A stretch of DNA of 7,444 nucleotides from an uncultured Bacteroidales bacterium (GTDB lineage Bacteria; Bacteroidota; Bacteroidia; Bacteroidales; Muribaculaceae), in NCBI GenBank assembly GCA_900554715.1, contig USIN01000085.1:1-7444 (forward strand), in the 5' to 3' direction. This document shows positions 1 to 6,450 of this stretch, piece after piece. Every line of letters starts with the position of its first letter. Within the stretch, counting starts at the first letter, position 1. The translations under genes were made by a program, and so were the position numbers. The notes under the pieces are model-generated. The model saw only the letters and a program-made list of their open reading frames with translations. It was not told where the DNA came from and ran no database searches.

Positions 1-93
1 GGCAAGCCGCCGACACAAGGACAAATTTGATTGCTTGCTTCAAGCTTGAGGCCGTGTTTGAGCTAAATTTGCCCTCGCTCCATGCGGCTTGGC
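1..93. repeat. Non-coding stretch with nested inverted repeats; possible intergenic repeat element
   Basis: No start-to-stop reading frame of useful length lies here. Several arms can pair in nested order. CAAGCCGC (3-10) pairs with GCGGCTTG (84-91). The AAATTTG around 24-30 faces AAATTTGCC around 65-73. The centre holds TCAAGCTTGA, a perfect 10-base palindrome around 41-50. Together this could fold as one long imperfect hairpin of about 90 bases. It abuts the terminator at 103-152, so it lies outside the minus-strand operon. It may be a dispersed intergenic repeat, a structured RNA, or the 3' untranslated part of a gene to the left. The pairing is seen; the role is not known. Confidence 0.35.
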
Positions 94-102
94 TTCTCTT
101 CT

Positions 103-152
103 AAAAACAATGAGGCTGCGCCGGATATGTGGCACAACCTCATTGTATTTTT
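103..152. terminator. Bidirectional intrinsic terminator
   Basis: A 38-base hairpin (108-145) has 15-base arms, CAATGAGGCTGCGCC and GGCACAACCTCATTG, with two mismatches and an 8-base loop. It is flanked by AAAAA (103-107) on the left and TATTTTT (146-152) on the right, so an RNA from either strand would end in a stem followed by a U-rich tract. It lies 14 bases beyond the stop codon of the minus-strand membrane-protein gene and is the natural end of that operon. It would also stop any plus-strand transcript entering from the left. Confidence 0.75.
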
Positions 153-166
153 ATAAAAAATGGATT

Positions 167-679
167 TCAGCGGCGGCAGATCAGCTTTATCGCAGCCCAG
201 CCGCCGAAGAGCTGGAGCAGCATGCCTGGAACTCCGATACGGAAATCCTGACAGGCGAGCGCGAAGTCGCCTTTAATGGCCCATTCGCCAAGGGTGCCGA
301 CAACCTGATAACCGAGGATGACGGCGAGGAGAAGCGGCAGCGTGGCTTTGCCGTAACGGGCGGCGGCAATGCCGGCGAAGACAGCGAGAAGCACTGATTT
401 AAGCTCGATGGCAGGCAGTGAGGCGACAGCGGGCATGCCGAAAATCAGGGCGTTGACGGCGGGTGAGAGCAATGCGGTGAGCAGACCGGTGCGCCAGCCG
501 TAACACCAGGCTCCGACGAGGGTGAAGAAATAAATCGGCAGCCAGGTGACTCCTCCGCCGGGAACGAGGTGGAAGAGCTGCGGCACGATAATGTTGCCGG
601 CGACGAAGAGGGTCGCCATGAGATATGTGCGTGAGCTGCTGAAAGGCAGCGATTCGAGACGAAGCGATGATGTTGTCAT
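167..679 (-). CDS. ECF transporter S component-like membrane protein
   Basis: A 170-residue, very hydrophobic protein with about six predicted membrane helices (roughly residues 18-38, 44-62, 64-80, 84-106, 112-132 and 147-167), the size and topology of the substrate-binding S component of energy-coupling factor vitamin transporters. Typical features are the small-residue N-terminal helix, the GWRTGLLTALLSPAVNALIFG stretch around 61-81 and the GE pair near 131. S components bind a vitamin or cofactor precursor in the inner membrane and need a shared EcfT/EcfA1/EcfA2 module, which is not in this window. It is the last gene of a three-gene operon, starting 12 bases after the DUF362 lipoprotein gene and ending just before a terminator. 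The substrate cannot be read from the sequence. The family call comes from recognition of the pattern, not from an alignment. Confidence 0.72.
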   Translation of the reverse strand: MTTSSLRLESLPFSSSRTYLMATLFVAGNIIVPQLFHLVPGGGVTWLPIYFFTLVGAWCYGWRTGLLTALLSPAVNALIFGMPAVASLPAIELKSVLLAVFAGIAAARYGKATLPLLLAVILGYQVVGTLGEWAIKGDFALACQDFRIGVPGMLLQLFGGWAAIKLICRR

Positions 680-691
680 TGGTTTATCGTT

Positions 692-1678
692 TTAGTCGAG
701 TTTTACAAGTTTATATGTCTGGCTGCCGAGACCGATTTTTTCGCCGTAGTCGAGTGTGTGCATGCCGTGGCGCGAGTCGATGCGTTCGATCAGATGCTCT
801 TTGCCGGGGTCTTCAGACGAGCGCACGAGGTCGGTGCAGGCTTTGTCGAGGGCGATGGGATCGAGCGAGGCGAGGATGCCGATGTCGCCCATTTTGGGGT
901 CTTCGGGCGATGCGTCACAGTCGCAGTCGACCGAAAGATTGTTGGCGACGCTGATATAGATGATGCTGTCGCCGCAATGATCGGCGATTGCTTTGGCGGC
1001 CTCGGCCATCGATTCGAGGAAAGCGTCCTGCTCGGCGAGGTTATCCCAGAGACCTGCGACGCTGTCGAGCCGGCCGGCCGAATGGATGTGGCTCTTGCCG
1101 TTGGACGAGGCGATGCCTATCGACATGTTCTTGACCGCGCCGCCGAAGCCGCCCATCGCATGACCCTTGAAGTGCGAGAGGATGACAGTGAAGTCGTAGT
1201 CGGGATAGTGAGAGCCGACGATGTCATAGGTGAGGTGTTTGCCGCCCTCGACGGGAAGTCTGACTTCGCCCTCGGCATCCATGATGTCGACCGGGGCGAT
1301 GGCTGTGAAACCGTGTTCTTCGGCTGCGCGGCGGTGGTCTTCGGTGGTGAAGCGGCGACCTTCGTAAGCGGTGTTACACTCGACGATTGTGCCGTCGGTG
1401 AGTCTGACGAAGTCGGCGATCAGCGATGGCTGCAGGAAGTTATGTCCGCCCGGCTCGCCGGTCGAAATCTTGATGGCGACTTTGCCTGTTGCCTCGCGAC
1501 CGAGAGCCTTATAGAGTTTTACGATGGCTTCGGGCGAGATTTCGCTCGTCATGTAGACGACAGATGTGTCGTTCTGCTGTGATGATTTGTCCATAGCGGT
1601 TTTGTCTGATTTGTTGGCGGCGCCGCAGCCTGTCAGGGCGAGGCACGCCGACATGATTATTGCTGAAAGTTTATTCAT
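692..1678 (-). CDS. DUF362 domain lipoprotein
   Basis: A 328-residue protein. The N-terminus is a lipoprotein signal: a basic start, a hydrophobic run and the lipobox LTGC with Cys18 as the lipidation site, followed by a polar linker to about residue 38. It is therefore predicted to be anchored on the periplasmic side of a membrane. The rest is a DUF362 domain. HFKGHAMGGFGGAVKNMSIG (169-188) and the later block with VDCDCD (250-255), DIGILASLDP (265-274) and a downstream Cys281 are characteristic. DUF362 proteins are annotated as uncharacterised Fe-S centre proteins and some carry a ferredoxin domain; this one has none. Cys252, Cys254 and Cys281 are possible metal or redox ligands by inference. 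Its start overlaps the end of the DUF1893 gene by 8 bases, and the ECF S-like gene follows after 12 bases, so the three are almost certainly cotranscribed. The biochemical role is unknown. Confidence 0.85.
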   Translation of the reverse strand: MNKLSAIIMSACLALTGCGAANKSDKTAMDKSSQQNDTSVVYMTSEISPEAIVKLYKALGREATGKVAIKISTGEPGGHNFLQPSLIADFVRLTDGTIVECNTAYEGRRFTTEDHRRAAEEHGFTAIAPVDIMDAEGEVRLPVEGGKHLTYDIVGSHYPDYDFTVILSHFKGHAMGGFGGAVKNMSIGIASSNGKSHIHSAGRLDSVAGLWDNLAEQDAFLESMAEAAKAIADHCGDSIIYISVANNLSVDCDCDASPEDPKMGDIGILASLDPIALDKACTDLVRSSEDPGKEHLIERIDSRHGMHTLDYGEKIGLGSQTYKLVKLD

Positions 1679-2108
1679 GACTGGTGTTTTTTGAGTTTTC
1701 AGATACGAATTTCATGATGAGCGGCAGGCATTCGCCGGCCGTGCGGCAGGGTGCACACAGGCTCTCGACCGGACATATTCCCGTGGCTGCGCGGTTGATG
1801 ATGTTATCGGTCAGCCGACCATAGCTGACGGCGATATCCGTCGCGGCGAACAGTTCCATGGCGGGGCGGCTGACGACATCGGCGTAGACAGCGCTGACAC
1901 CGCCGAGTATCATCAGGGCGGCGGCGCCTTTGCCGACAACCTTGTCGGCGATGATGGCACCGGCGAGAGTCCCGGGCGACGTCGTGAGCAGACGCAGCAG
2001 GTCGGCGACGCCGCGAGCGCGGCAGAGCGTGACCGCATCGCCGCGGGCTATCACACACGAGCAGCCCTCGCGGTGGAGTGTCTCTATTATATCGCTCATA
2101 GTAATCAT
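1671..2108 (-). CDS. DUF1893 domain protein with C-terminal cysteine cluster
   Basis: About 145 residues from the ATG at 2108; an in-frame ATG nine bases on (2099) gives 142 residues and is an equally possible start. Longer upstream starts would run through the promoter at 2113-2120 and are rejected. The DUF1893 signature is the ADKVVGKGAAALMILGGV run followed by VYADVVS, about residues 51-76 from the second ATG. The one structure I know for this family has a cytidine deaminase-like fold, with no proven activity. There is no signal peptide, so it is probably cytoplasmic. The tail holds Cys109, Cys115, Cys118 and Cys124 (C-x5-C-x2-C-x5-C), a plausible metal or Fe-S site; Cys13, Cys15 and Cys26 lie near the N-terminus. 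It is the first gene of the operon with the DUF362 lipoprotein and the ECF S-like protein, and it diverges from the decarboxylase-cupin gene. Confidence 0.8.
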   Translation of the reverse strand: MITMSDIIETLHREGCSCVIARGDAVTLCRARGVADLLRLLTTSPGTLAGAIIADKVVGKGAAALMILGGVSAVYADVVSRPAMELFAATDIAVSYGRLTDNIINRAATGICPVESLCAPCRTAGECLPLIMKFVSENSKNTSHE

Positions 2109-2112
2109 ATTG

Positions 2113-2120
2113 CAAATATA
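2113..2120 (-). promoter_or_regulatory. Bacteroidota -7 box of the DUF1893 operon
   Basis: Read on the minus strand this is TATATTTG, an exact match to the Bacteroidota -7 consensus TAnnTTTG. I see no good -33 TTG at the usual distance. The expected transcription start is about 2109-2110, at or just before the ATG at 2108 and about ten bases before the alternative ATG at 2099. The mRNA therefore has almost no leader. Confidence 0.55.
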
Positions 2121-2151
2121 ATTAATGTCAGCGGAATAACGATGGCCGTCC

Positions 2152-2185
2152 GTTAAAATGGTAACACTTGCAGTAAAAATGGTAA
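2152..2185 (+). promoter_or_regulatory. Two 13-base direct repeats 21 bases apart, candidate AraC-type operator
   Basis: GTTAAAATGGTAA (2152-2164) and GTAAAAATGGTAA (2173-2185) match at 12 of 13 positions and are offset by exactly 21 bases, two helical turns. The second copy ends about where the -33 region of the decarboxylase-cupin promoter (-7 box at 2208-2215) should be, and that promoter lacks a recognisable -33 TTG. Direct repeats with this offset abutting the core promoter are typical of AraC-family activators. The repeats are seen; the protein that binds them is inferred and no regulator gene is present in the window. Confidence 0.5.
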
Positions 2186-2207
2186 TGAAACTGTCGCCGC
2201 ATAGCCT

Positions 2208-2215
2208 TAATTTTG
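2208..2215 (+). promoter_or_regulatory. Bacteroidota -7 box of the decarboxylase-cupin gene
   Basis: TAATTTTG matches TAnnTTTG exactly. Transcription would start near 2219, giving a leader of about 18 bases before the ATG at 2237. There is no TTG at the -33 distance, consistent with dependence on an activator bound at 2152-2185. Confidence 0.6.
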
Positions 2216-2236
2216 CAACATCCAAAAAAGACGAAC

Positions 2237-3061
2237 ATGAAAAAAACACTGACCTTCGCCTTTATGGCATTAATGACACTGACAACATCAAATGTTATGG
2301 CACAACAGAAAATCGTACAGACAGCCGGACACGACGCTCTCGGCGAGTTCGCGCCCGAGTTTGCCCACCTCAACGACGACATACTCTTCGGCGAGGTATG
2401 GAGCCGCAACGACCTCCTGTCGCTGCGCGACCGCAGTCTCATAACCGTGATATCACTCGTGAGCCAGGGCATCACCGACTCATCGCTGCTGCATCACCTG
2501 CAGAATGCAAAAAAGAACGGCATCACCCGCACCGAAATCGCCGAAGCGCTTACGCACAACGCATTCTACGCCGGATGGCCCAAAGCGTGGGCAGCCTTCC
2601 GCCTCGCCAAAGAGGTGTGGGCCGATGATGTCAAAGGCGACGACGCCATGGCAGAATTCCAGCGCACGATGATATTCCCCATCGGCCAGCCCAACACAGC
2701 CTGCGCCAAATATTTCACGGGGCGCAGCTTCCTCGCCCGCGTCTCAGGCGAACAGGTGCCCTTTGTGAACGTCACCTTCGAACCCGCCTGCCGCAACAAC
2801 TGGCACATACACCACGCCGCCAAGGGCGGAGGCCAGATGCTCGTCGGCGTCGCCGGCCGCGGATGGTATCAGGAAGAGGGCAAGCCCGCACAGGAGATAC
2901 TTCCCGGCACAGTCATCCATATCCCGGCCAACGTCAAACACTGGCACGGCGCTGCTGCCGACAGCTGGTTCTCGCACCTCGCCTTCGAGATTCCCGGCGA
3001 AGAGACGCAGACCGAATGGCTCGAGTCCGTCACCGACGAAGAATACAATAAACTGAAATAA
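2237..3061 (+). CDS. Exported carboxymuconolactone decarboxylase-cupin fusion protein
   Basis: A 274-residue two-domain protein. Residues 1-22 form a signal peptide (MKK start, hydrophobic core, likely cleavage after VMA), so it acts in the periplasm or outside. An upstream in-frame ATG at 2213 is rejected because it lies inside the -7 box. Residues about 35-128 are a carboxymuconolactone decarboxylase-type helical domain. It has no cysteine, so it lacks the CxxC of AhpD peroxidases. Residues about 165-255 form a cupin barrel with probable metal ligands His190 and His192 in WHIHHA, Gln200 in GGGQ, and His235 or His237 in KHWHGAA. This suggests a small-molecule oxidoreductase, isomerase or decarboxylase; the substrate is unknown. 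The gene stands alone: its own promoter with a likely AraC-type operator before it and a strong terminator after it. Domain calls are confident, the reaction is not. Confidence 0.88.
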   Translation: MKKTLTFAFMALMTLTTSNVMAQQKIVQTAGHDALGEFAPEFAHLNDDILFGEVWSRNDLLSLRDRSLITVISLVSQGITDSSLLHHLQNAKKNGITRTEIAEALTHNAFYAGWPKAWAAFRLAKEVWADDVKGDDAMAEFQRTMIFPIGQPNTACAKYFTGRSFLARVSGEQVPFVNVTFEPACRNNWHIHHAAKGGGQMLVGVAGRGWYQEEGKPAQEILPGTVIHIPANVKHWHGAAADSWFSHLAFEIPGEETQTEWLESVTDEEYNKLK

Positions 3062-3127
3062 CTGCAACAAATAACAGTCTGACACAAACGATCTATATAA
3101 GACGTCGCTTGATAATTAGATGATGGG

Positions 3128-3168
3128 GCGGCAACCGCAGGTGATCTGTAGTTGCCGCTGAATTTTTT
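3128..3168 (+). terminator. Intrinsic terminator of the decarboxylase-cupin gene
   Basis: GCGGCAAC (3128-3135) pairs perfectly with GTTGCCGC (3151-3158) around a 15-base loop that may pair further (CAG with CTG). TTTTTT follows at 3163-3168. The opposite strand has no T-tract after the stem, so it mainly serves the plus strand. It protects the convergent DUF2156 gene, which ends at 3180. Confidence 0.85.
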
Positions 3169-3179
3169 GCCGCTACCGG

Positions 3180-4127
3180 TCAGATAAGGTTATATTTGTC
3201 GAGGAGCATCACCGGGCGGTAGGATTCCTTGGCATAGCGCAGGCCGGGGTCGTTCATGTCTTCCTCACGGTTGATATACCGCAGGCCGGGATGACGGCGA
3301 AGCATTTCGGCGGCGAAGAGTTTGTTGACGGTCTCGCCCGCACCGGCGACGCGATGGTCGGCTTTCTCGATGTGGGTATAAAGTGTGTCGCCGATTACCT
3401 CGCCGAGGGTAAAAGCGACGATGGCGCCGTCGTCGCCGCGCAGGACTGCTCCCTCGAAAGGATAGGACGACAGAGAGGCAAGCACCCTGAAACATTCAGA
3501 GCGTTCATAGTCGGCCATGGCGCGGTCGGCCTTGTCGGCCGTCGAGGTCGAGCCGTCGAGAAAAAGCATGGTCTCGGGGACAAGATCGGCCGTCAGCGGC
3601 CCGAATGTCCACGCCGGATTATCGGTCATGAAGCGGTTGACATGGTTGCGCTTTTTCATATAATGTTTGCCCGAGAGCGTGGCAAGAGCCTCGGCGCTGT
3701 AGATATAGTCGCTCCAGCCCTCGAGACGTTCGATTCTGCCGCCTGCGAGCGAGGCAAGCCGGTCGATATAATCCTCAGGAATCGCCGAATATGAGGGTTT
3801 TATGCCGCTGAGGCGGCAATAATACGCGATAAGACCGACAGCTTCGCCGAGATCACCGCCGATAGGCAGCGAAAAAGCCGTGCGGTCGGGATGGCTCTCA
3901 GAGCGGCCTTTGACAAAAAGAGTATCGCCGATGACGCAGTACCGGTAGTCAAACATCCTGATCCACATGAATATGCCGCCGACGGTATAGTCGCAGGTGC
4001 GTGTCGTCGAATTCTGCAGCATGCTGTTGATAAGCGGCATGTCGCTGAGCGTAATAGGCCTGAAGGGAAGTATATCGTCGGGCGAAGCCGTCTTCCGGCG
4101 CCCGACAGTGATTGTAATCGGTTTCAT
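3180..4127 (-). CDS. DUF2156 (MprF C-terminal-like, GNAT-fold) protein
   Basis: A 315-residue soluble protein without signal peptide or membrane segments. It has the DUF2156 pattern: an N-terminal block beginning FRPITLSD (22-29), the central SGKHYMKKRNHVNRF motif (152-166), and the C-terminal YINREEDMNDPGLRYAKESY block (284-303). This domain has a tandem GNAT-like acyltransferase fold and forms the cytosolic half of MprF, which transfers lysine or alanine from aminoacyl-tRNA to phosphatidylglycerol. Here only that half is present, with no flippase domain, so aminoacyl transfer to a lipid or another acceptor is possible but unproven. ATG 4127 is used because the next in-frame ATG (residue 30) falls within the conserved N-terminal block. 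The gene diverges from the GH97 gene with 118 bases between starts and converges on the decarboxylase-cupin gene. I found no TAnnTTTG box ahead of it. Confidence 0.82.
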   Translation of the reverse strand: MKPITITVGRRKTASPDDILPFRPITLSDMPLINSMLQNSTTRTCDYTVGGIFMWIRMFDYRYCVIGDTLFVKGRSESHPDRTAFSLPIGGDLGEAVGLIAYYCRLSGIKPSYSAIPEDYIDRLASLAGGRIERLEGWSDYIYSAEALATLSGKHYMKKRNHVNRFMTDNPAWTFGPLTADLVPETMLFLDGSTSTADKADRAMADYERSECFRVLASLSSYPFEGAVLRGDDGAIVAFTLGEVIGDTLYTHIEKADHRVAGAGETVNKLFAAEMLRRHPGLRYINREEDMNDPGLRYAKESYRPVMLLDKYNLI

Positions 4128-4219
4128 AAATAAATACTTGAATCAGATAAATAACAATCAGGCGGCGCGACGGGTTCGATTTCGGGGGCGCAGGGCGAAG
4201 AGGTTTAGAAATTTTTGCT

Positions 4220-4227
4220 TAATTTTG
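4220..4227 (+). promoter_or_regulatory. Bacteroidota -7 box of the GH97 gene
   Basis: TAATTTTG matches TAnnTTTG and is the same octamer as in front of the decarboxylase-cupin and diacylglycerol kinase genes. Transcription would begin about 4231, leaving a leader of roughly 15 bases before ATG 4246. No clear -33 TTG is visible upstream, so an activator may be needed. Confidence 0.55.
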
Positions 4228-4245
4228 GCATATAAATTTCCGACC

Positions 4246-6246
4246 ATGAAAAGAATACTGTCACTCCTGTTTATCATTCTGGCATACTGCGGCATAGCCC
4301 GCGGTGCCGAGTCAGTCACCGTGAGTTCGCCCGACGGGGATATAGCCGCACACATCAATCTCAACGGCAATCTAAGCTATTCGGTCGATTTCAAAGGCAA
4401 AAGCGTAATCGAGCCCTCACAGCTGGCGATAAGCACAGCCGACGGCATGACGGCAGGCACCGGCGTCAAAGCGCGCGTGAGCGACCGACGGAGCGCCGAC
4501 ACGACGGTGGAATCACCGTTCTATCGCGCCAAATCACTCAAAGACAAGTATAACGAAGTGACTGTCAAAGTCGATAAAAACTGGGATGTCATCTTCCGTG
4601 TCTACGACGACGGCGTAGCATACCGCTGGGTGTCGAAGTCAAAGAAGCCTGTGACGATAAAAGACGAGACGGTCGAATACCGCTTCGCAGGCGACCCGCG
4701 TGTTGCGGCCCCTTATGTCAAGAAAAAGAAAATCAAGAGTTTCAACCAACAGTTCGGCAACTCGTTCGAGAACGTCTATACCGTCGACTCGATGAGCGCT
4801 CTCGACAGCCGCCGGCTGATATTCCTGCCGATGGTCGTCGAGGCTGCCGACGGCGTCAAGGTGCTTCTGTCAGAATCGGCACTGATTGCCTACCCTGGTC
4901 TCTATCTCAACAAAGATAAAGAAGACGGAGTGCTTAAAGGAGTCTTCGCCCCCTACCCCAAGAAGGCCAAACAGGGCGGCCACAACAATCTGCAGATGCT
5001 CGTCACCGACCGCGAGGACTACATCGCCCGTCTCGACGGGGCCCGCGCTCTGCCCTGGCGCATGGCTGTCATCAGCGACCGCGACACCGACCTGGCGGCG
5101 AGCAACATGAGCTATCTGCTGGGCGAACCGTCGCGCATCGACGACATCAGCTGGATCAAGCCCGGCAAAGTGGCGTGGGACTGGTGGAACAACTGGAATC
5201 TCGACGGTGTCGACTTCGTCACCGGCGTCAACAATGACACCTATAAGGCATATATCGACTTCGCTGCCGAAAAGGGCATAGAATATGTGATACTCGACGA
5301 GGGCTGGGCTGTCAACGGCGAGGCCGATCTGATGAAAGTCGTCGACGCGATTGACCTCAGGCAGCTTGTCGACTATGCCGCCGAACGTGGCGTCGGCATC
5401 ATCCTCTGGGCGGGATTCCACGCGTTTGACCGCGATATGGAGAATATCTGCCGCCACTACTCAGAGATGGGTGTCAAGGGCTTCAAGGTCGACTTCATGG
5501 ACCGTGACGACCAGCAGATGACAGCTTTCAACGCCCGCGCTGCCGAAATGTGCGCCAAATACCACATGGTACTCGATCTCCACGGCACTCATAAACCCGC
5601 CGGCATCAACCGCACGTATCCCAATGTGCTCAACGTCGAGGGCGTCAACGGCCTCGAACAGGTGAAATGGAGCAAAGCGCCTCACGACCAGGTGACATAC
5701 GACGTGATGATACCCTTCATCCGTCAGGCCGCAGGTCCGATGGACTACACCCAGGGGGCTATGCGCAATGCCTCGAAAGGCAACTACTATCCCTGCAACA
5801 GCGAACCCATGAGTCAGGGCACACGCTGCCGTCAGTTGGCTCTGTATATGATATTTGACTCGCCCCTTAATATGATGTGCGACACTCCGTCGAACTACCG
5901 CCGCGAAGGCGAATGCACCGACTTCATCGCCTCTGTGCCTACCGTATGGGACGAGACTGTCGTCGTCGACGGACGCCTCGGCGAATATATCGTGACGGCG
6001 CGTCGCAGCGGTGACACATGGTATATCGGCGGCATCACCGACTGGAACGACCGTGAAATCGATGTCGACTGCTCGTTCCTCCCCGAGGGCGCTGTCTATG
6101 AATCCGACATGTTTGTCGACGGCGTCAACGCCGCCCGCATCGGTCGCGACTACCGCCACGAAAAAGGCGAGGTCACCGGCGGCGGCAAACTGAAGGTCAA
6201 AATGGCTCCCGGCGGCGGCTTTGCAGCAAGGCTGACGAAGAAATAA
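4246..6246 (+). CDS. GH97 glycoside hydrolase, retaining alpha-galactosidase type
   Basis: A 666-residue exported enzyme. Residues 1 to about 20 form a signal peptide. An N-terminal beta-sandwich (about 24-285) precedes a catalytic (beta/alpha)8 barrel (about 300-560) and a C-terminal beta domain (about 565-664), the usual GH97 order. GH97 has an inverting branch (SusB, alpha-glucosidase) and a retaining branch (BT1871-type alpha-galactosidase, with an Asp nucleophile and a Glu acid/base). This protein has Asp416 in KGFKVDFMD and Glu471 in NVEGVNGLE. The 55-residue spacing equals that of the Asp415/Glu470 pair I recall for BT1871, and the length is also close. The likely role is periplasmic release of terminal alpha-galactose from oligosaccharides. 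ATG 4246 is chosen because it follows the promoter and starts the signal peptide. No SusC/SusD or other glycan genes are nearby. Cys15 is not in a good lipobox (Tyr at -1), so soluble export is favoured. Confidence 0.92.
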   Translation: MKRILSLLFIILAYCGIARGAESVTVSSPDGDIAAHINLNGNLSYSVDFKGKSVIEPSQLAISTADGMTAGTGVKARVSDRRSADTTVESPFYRAKSLKDKYNEVTVKVDKNWDVIFRVYDDGVAYRWVSKSKKPVTIKDETVEYRFAGDPRVAAPYVKKKKIKSFNQQFGNSFENVYTVDSMSALDSRRLIFLPMVVEAADGVKVLLSESALIAYPGLYLNKDKEDGVLKGVFAPYPKKAKQGGHNNLQMLVTDREDYIARLDGARALPWRMAVISDRDTDLAASNMSYLLGEPSRIDDISWIKPGKVAWDWWNNWNLDGVDFVTGVNNDTYKAYIDFAAEKGIEYVILDEGWAVNGEADLMKVVDAIDLRQLVDYAAERGVGIILWAGFHAFDRDMENICRHYSEMGVKGFKVDFMDRDDQQMTAFNARAAEMCAKYHMVLDLHGTHKPAGINRTYPNVLNVEGVNGLEQVKWSKAPHDQVTYDVMIPFIRQAAGPMDYTQGAMRNASKGNYYPCNSEPMSQGTRCRQLALYMIFDSPLNMMCDTPSNYRREGECTDFIASVPTVWDETVVVDGRLGEYIVTARRSGDTWYIGGITDWNDREIDVDCSFLPEGAVYESDMFVDGVNAARIGRDYRHEKGEVTGGGKLKVKMAPGGGFAARLTKK

Positions 6247-6416
6247 AGTAATCTGAGTCATAGGGATCACCGTAGTCTACAAGCGAACCTGTCAACGTCT
6301 TACAAACGTTTTCGTCTATGGTTTCGACTGCCGGCAGAATGACAACCTGAGTTTGCAAAGTCGGCAGCGAGCCATGGATTAAGGACTTTCAATCATTGCT
6401 AATCAGAGCGTTTACT

Positions 6417-6436
6417 ACAAGGGTTGAAACCCTTGT
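6417..6436. repeat. Perfect 8-base-pair hairpin
   Basis: ACAAGGGT (6417-6424), loop TGAA, ACCCTTGT (6429-6436). No T-tract follows on either strand, so it is not a standard intrinsic terminator. It could be a 3'-end stabilising structure of the GH97 mRNA or a protein-binding palindrome. Confidence 0.4.
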
Positions 6437-6450
6437 TCCATGTGGTATAT

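Noticed and set aside
89..397. 102-codon plus-strand open frame at the left end
   Set aside because: It runs through the bidirectional terminator and then antisense to the ECF S-like gene; no domain is evident.
758..1582. 274-codon open frame on the plus strand
   Set aside because: It lies entirely antisense to the DUF362 gene, whose family motifs and lipoprotein signal are clear; long antisense frames are common in GC-rich genes.
2109..2249. Longer start for the DUF1893 gene at 2249
   Set aside because: The added 47 residues cover the divergent promoter region, including both -7 boxes and the direct repeats, and lie before the family's usual N-terminus.
4288..4290. Cys15 of GH97 as a possible lipidation site
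   Set aside because: The residue before it is Tyr, which does not fit a lipobox; a soluble signal peptide is favoured.
5461..6270. 269-codon open frame on the minus strand
   Set aside because: Antisense shadow of the GH97 gene, with low-complexity valine/alanine/aspartate-rich translation and no recognisable domain.
6294..6313. Hairpin after GH97 as its terminator
   Set aside because: The stem is only five base pairs and the T-run is interrupted; kept only as a weak possibility in the spacer description.
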